DNA of 64,000 bases, taken from contig NZ_FNEX01000012.1 in the NCBI RefSeq assembly GCF_900100435.1, positions 1 through 64,000 of the forward strand, in the 5' to 3' direction. How positions within the stretch are numbered: the first letter of the stretch is position 1; each line of letters opens with the position of its first letter. Made by a program: the position numbers and the translations under genes. Of the stretch, positions 60,455 to 64,000 are shown piece by piece. The notes beneath the pieces were generated by a model that saw nothing but the letters and a program-made list of their open reading frames with translations, did not search any database and was not told where the DNA came from. The DNA is from Pedobacter sp. ok626. Its GTDB lineage: Bacteria > Bacteroidota > Bacteroidia > Sphingobacteriales > Sphingobacteriaceae.

Positions 60455-63400
60455 TTAAACCAGTTTTAATTGTCCACTTAGCGCATAAAACAAATAGGTT
60501 TTCACGTTCGTATAGCCCATAGCCATCAACAAATCTTTATAATGACTAACCTGCTCAATATGCTTATCGCTTTCTTGCTGTGTAAATTTATAATCAACAA
60601 TCGTTACCTCATTGCCATTTACCAAAACCTTATCAGGCCGATAACTTTTGCCTTTGGTATCTATAATACTGCGTTCATTTAAGCTCTGCTCACTTTTGCC
60701 CAATATTTCTTGTAAGCCTTCGTGCTGTAGAACGGCAATAGCCTGCGCTTTTAAGAACGGCAACTCTTCTTCCTTAAAAATACCTTCTAGCAATAAGGTC
60801 TGCAAAACAGAATCTACGGCTGCTACATCGCCAGCTTCAGCTAAGACCTCATGTAGAATAGTCCCTGTCCTACCAGCACTCTCCCCAGTTAACAAGTCTA
60901 TTTCTCTTCGCTTTAAATTGGCATCAAATACCTGACTCAATCGATCAGAAACTGGGTAATGCTCCATTTCAATTTGTTGAATAGGACTGCTTTTTTCAGG
61001 TTGATCAGGCACGACCCCATCTATCAGGTAATTACCTTCTTCAGACAGTTGATCAGCAAAGACCTTACTGAGCAAATCACCGATATTGGTAATTGTGTCA
61101 GTCTTTTTACCCATGGTACTGATGTACAAATATTCTTTTGAGCGGGTTGTCGCTACATAAAGCATATTCAGGGCATCCATATTATTGTAAAGCAATTCCT
61201 CAAAATAAGGTTTCGCTACACTCGAACGACCAAGCTCCTTATTGTATTTTAAAGGGATGCTGTGCAAATGATGATAAGGAGTGTCCGATGCAGGAACCCA
61301 GAAGATGCCATTAGGTTTACCATTAATATCCCAATTGCAAAACGGTAACATTACAGCCCTAAAGGCCAAGCCTTTAGATTTATGAATAGTGATCACCTGT
61401 ACAGCATCCGCATTATCTGGCGAAGGCAAAGTCTTCCTTGCCCCCTCTTCATCCCAAAAAGCCAAAAATGCGGCAATGCCACGCTCACCGTGCAAAGCAA
61501 AACTGCCCATTAAATCGCGTAGGGCAAACAGATAAGGTAAATTGGCAGCATGCTTAGGCTCATTCAAACCATAAGCTGCTATAATTTTTTCTAATAAAGC
61601 AGGCAATGGTTGCTGCATCCAGGTTTGCCAATGTGTACACAGATCACCGGGCAATAGATCGGCAAGTTCCGTCAGTTTTTTAAACTTTAGCGAGAAATAA
61701 TGATGTGGTTCAACTTGCCTATCCTGTAAGTTGGCGTACAATTTTATACAGTTTGCTTTGTACAGGGCCGTATTTTCTGGCAATCCGCCGATTACCTGCA
61801 AAGTATTCATAATTAGTTTGACTGCGCTGTTATTGTTCAACAACAAGGCTTCTCCAGATATCACATCAATACCTTCATCCATCAGTGCCTCTACCGCAGC
61901 TACAGCTTCCGAATTAGAGCGTACCAACACGCAAATATCTTTCGGTTTATAATTTTTATCCTTAATGAGGATGTTCAGCTCTTCCATCATTTTAGACAGC
62001 GCCAAATCCCTAAAAGTAGTTTTAGTTAATGTATTGCCTTCAGGGTCTTCCTTTAGCACATTAAAATTAATGGTTCCTCCATTCAGTGTAAACGGGGTAG
62101 TTTTCTGACCTGCTTTGGTATAAACATCAGTCACAATATGATCAAAACCCTGTCCCTGCCACCAATTTAAAACCTCTGCCACATCCTGTTCGGCAATAGT
62201 CCCATTTAAATTGGCCTGCATCAGTTGCGGCAGCTGCTTAAATAGATAGTTATTGAACTCAATGATGTTTAATGTACTCCGATAGTTCTCTTCCAAACTG
62301 TCTTCCAGTACATTTTCTGCTTTAACATCCAACTTCGCTTGCTGGTGAAGAATATTCCAATCACCATTACGCCAACGGTAAATTGACTGTTTGGTATCGC
62401 CTACAATCAGGTGATCGATCAGTTTGCCGCTAGGCGATGCGATAGAGTTGGTCAATAACGATTTAAAACTACCCCATTGATTAGCTGAAGTATCCTGAAA
62501 CTCATCAAATAAAAAATTACGGTATCTATTACCCATCTTTTCCCAAATGAAAGATGGATTATCATCAGCGTCATCGGTTATCCCTTTTAACAAGGTCTGA
62601 GCATCACTGATTAATAAATTGGGACTTTCATCCCTATAATCCTTCAATAAAACAGCCATTTCCTGCATCAAACGCAGATAATATAAATTCTTATTGAATG
62701 CCTGAGCCAGTAAATAACCAGCAAGGCCATCCTGATAAACATTTATCAGTTTTGATAAAATAGGATTTAACTCCGAGTAAGCAGCACTTTCCTCTCCTTT
62801 TTGAAACCATTCCTCAGGCTGATCTACCAACTTCGTAAGGCTACTTATTTTACTTAAATCTCCTGCGGCGATTTTCGGCAGATTGTTTAATGGTGACCGC
62901 GACTTTCCTTTTAAACTCGAAACTTCTATTCCTTCCACCTCAAAAATCTGTTGGGCTTGCTCGGCTAATTCCTTAATGGTACTTTCAAAGGTCTCCATTC
63001 CAAGACGGGTAACTTTGTTGTAGTCCTTAAAAAGTGCGTCTAAATCGGCCGACTCTCCCAGCTCCTTAATCGCATTTTCGAACGGCTGATAACGCTCTTT
63101 AAAAATCTCATTCGCCAGATCAATTAGCTCTCTTCGGTAATTCCAACTCAGATTGTTATTGATCCGATCTAAAGCAAGGTCAATGATCCACTGTAATAAA
63201 ACAGGGTTTTTATCCAAAGCCTTATCCAATCGCTCTGCCAGTTCGTTCTTTACCTTATCGTAATTCATCTCCAGGCCATAACCCGCATCCAAACCTAACT
63301 CAAAGGCAAAACCCCGGATTACTTTCTGCACAAAACCATCTATCGTACTCACCGAGAACCGGCCGTAATCATGCAAAATCTTGCGGTATATCTTATCTGA

Positions 63401-63682
63401 TTTCTGCTTTAAGCTAGCCCCATCCAGATCGGAATGTGCTTTTAAAACGATCTCCCTATAGTCGTTGATCTTTTTTGAAGGATCTCCCTCAGCAAAGCCT
63501 TTCAACACCTCCATAATCCGGCTTTTCATCTCTTCTGTAGCTTTATTTGTAAAAGTTACAGCTAGAATTTCGCGATACTTCGTTTCCCCCGATAACAACA
63601 GGGTTAAATAATGCGCTGTTAAACTGAAGGTTTTACCGGATCCGGCAGATGCTTGTAATATTTTTAGAGGCTGTTGAGGCAT
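60455..63682 (-). CDS. AddA/RecB-like UvrD-family helicase-nuclease
   Basis: 1075 aa. Walker A LQASAGSGKTFSLTAHYL, motif Ia TFTNKATEEMKSRIMEVL, DEXX box NFLFDEFQDTSANQWGSF, motif III VGDTKQSIYRWRNGD, motif V ITIHKSKGLAFRAV, motif VI YVATTRSKEYLYIS. The C-terminal nuclease domain has GTILHEVLAEAGDV and VTIVDYKFTQQESDKHIEQV, the RecB-like D-x-K. First gene of the two-gene minus-strand run with the AddB-like protein. The low sequence similarity to Bacillus AddA is expected for this phylum. Confidence 0.92.
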   Translation of the reverse strand: MPQQPLKILQASAGSGKTFSLTAHYLTLLLSGETKYREILAVTFTNKATEEMKSRIMEVLKGFAEGDPSKKINDYREIVLKAHSDLDGASLKQKSDKIYRKILHDYGRFSVSTIDGFVQKVIRGFAFELGLDAGYGLEMNYDKVKNELAERLDKALDKNPVLLQWIIDLALDRINNNLSWNYRRELIDLANEIFKERYQPFENAIKELGESADLDALFKDYNKVTRLGMETFESTIKELAEQAQQIFEVEGIEVSSLKGKSRSPLNNLPKIAAGDLSKISSLTKLVDQPEEWFQKGEESAAYSELNPILSKLINVYQDGLAGYLLAQAFNKNLYYLRLMQEMAVLLKDYRDESPNLLISDAQTLLKGITDDADDNPSFIWEKMGNRYRNFLFDEFQDTSANQWGSFKSLLTNSIASPSGKLIDHLIVGDTKQSIYRWRNGDWNILHQQAKLDVKAENVLEDSLEENYRSTLNIIEFNNYLFKQLPQLMQANLNGTIAEQDVAEVLNWWQGQGFDHIVTDVYTKAGQKTTPFTLNGGTINFNVLKEDPEGNTLTKTTFRDLALSKMMEELNILIKDKNYKPKDICVLVRSNSEAVAAVEALMDEGIDVISGEALLLNNNSAVKLIMNTLQVIGGLPENTALYKANCIKLYANLQDRQVEPHHYFSLKFKKLTELADLLPGDLCTHWQTWMQQPLPALLEKIIAAYGLNEPKHAANLPYLFALRDLMGSFALHGERGIAAFLAFWDEEGARKTLPSPDNADAVQVITIHKSKGLAFRAVMLPFCNWDINGKPNGIFWVPASDTPYHHLHSIPLKYNKELGRSSVAKPYFEELLYNNMDALNMLYVATTRSKEYLYISTMGKKTDTITNIGDLLSKVFADQLSEEGNYLIDGVVPDQPEKSSPIQQIEMEHYPVSDRLSQVFDANLKRREIDLLTGESAGRTGTILHEVLAEAGDVAAVDSVLQTLLLEGIFKEEELPFLKAQAIAVLQHEGLQEILGKSEQSLNERSIIDTKGKSYRPDKVLVNGNEVTIVDYKFTQQESDKHIEQVSHYKDLLMAMGYTNVKTYLFYALSGQLKLV

Positions 63683-63809
63683 TAGGTAAAGCTATTAATA
63701 TTTTATAACATCGGCAGACAAAATAATAGTTTGACTACAGACTCATCATGATAATTACATTACCATAGTTGAAGGATAAATACTTAAAATTGTATATAAA
63801 TTTAAAAAG

Positions 63810-64000
63810 ATGAAAAAACTAGCCTTAGTAATCCTCGCTTTCATAGCCGTATCTGGCACAGCATTCGCCCAGGAGAAAGAACCGGTTAAAAAGGAACCTG
63901 TGAAGATTTACAACCCTAAAGCCAATGCAAAGGCCGATATTGATGCCGCTGTTGCAAAAGCAAAAAAAGAAGGTAAACATGTGTTTATCCAGGTTGGCGG
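63810..64000 (+). CDS. Secreted thioredoxin-family protein (partial, N-terminal 63 aa)
   Basis: ATG at 63810. A signal peptide KKLALVILAFIAVSGTAFA ends before QEKEPVKKEPVKIYNP. The following KANAKADIDAAVAKAKKEGKHVFIQVGG is the start of a thioredoxin-like domain, in which the redox Cys pair would come just after the window edge. So the call rests on the helix and first strand only. Probably a periplasmic thiol protein. Divergent from the AddAB-like genes. Confidence 0.72.
   Translation, partial: MKKLALVILAFIAVSGTAFAQEKEPVKKEPVKIYNPKANAKADIDAAVAKAKKEGKHVFIQVG

Noticed and set aside
1..64000. tRNA, rRNA or riboswitch genes
   Set aside because: None recognised by eye on either strand; a covariance-model scan would be needed to exclude short RNAs.

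Overview
This is a chromosomal window from a member of the Bacteroidota, most likely a Sphingobacteriaceae (Pedobacter-like) organism. The evidence is indirect but consistent. Many genes are preceded by the Bacteroidota -7 promoter element TAnnTTTG rather than by strong Shine-Dalgarno sequences. The genome is AT-rich. The gene families are typical of the group: a TonB receptor with an N-terminal carboxypeptidase-like domain, an OmpA protein with a thrombospondin-type calcium repeat, MeaB, an AddAB-like pair, a CphA/CphB pair, DUF1543, and small DUF6728-like membrane proteins. I saw no rRNA, tRNA, CRISPR array or prophage.

Layout. Positions 1-910 are the 5' part of a group II intron on the minus strand, including the first 114 residues of its reverse transcriptase. 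It is inserted exactly behind the terminator of a metal-type TonB receptor gene, which is paired with a His/Cys-rich small protein (969-3708). Positions 4016-27014 are mainly housekeeping and envelope genes: a lone receiver protein, hisS, pdhC-pdhA, an NlpC/P60 peptidase, a CapA-like lipoprotein, an SPFH protein, a tail-specific protease, a DUF1543/phosphatase/S1-P1 nuclease/lipoprotein/fumC run, a serine hydrolase, ridA-EamA-recG, an OmpA-like protein and meaB.

Positions 27105-41038 are a surface-glycan island, more AT-rich than its surroundings. It holds nine predicted GT2-type or related transferases, a GT32-like enzyme, an alpha-1,2-fucosyltransferase, two methyltransferase-like genes, an MsbA-like ABC exporter and a broken TIGR04325 methyltransferase. 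I see no Wzx flippase or Wzy polymerase here, so this is either part of a larger locus or a lipid-linked/LOS outer-core type of locus. Next is a two-gene operon (lipoprotein plus secreted DUF5648-like repeat protein, 41224-42874). It is preceded by three direct repeats at exact 21-bp spacing and lies between two near-identical copies of the infB terminator.

Positions 43289-48143 are the translation/transcription operon rimP-nusA-infB, with a terminator-like hairpin in its leader. Positions 49175-53788 are a cyanophycin module: synthetase on one strand, and cyanophycinase plus isoaspartyl peptidase divergent from it. The window closes with tex, pdhB (about 47 kb from pdhC-pdhA), an AddB-like/AddA-like nuclease-helicase pair, and the start of a secreted thioredoxin-like protein cut by the window edge.

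The parts most worth a second look are the 21-bp-phased operator array with the DUF5648 protein, the duplicated terminator, the intron at a terminator, the decayed methyltransferase, the DUF5672-GT2 fusion, the AddB-like protein with a degraded iron-sulfur motif, and the rimP leader hairpin. None is clearly a wholly new system. All identifications are from reading the sequence; no database search was possible.
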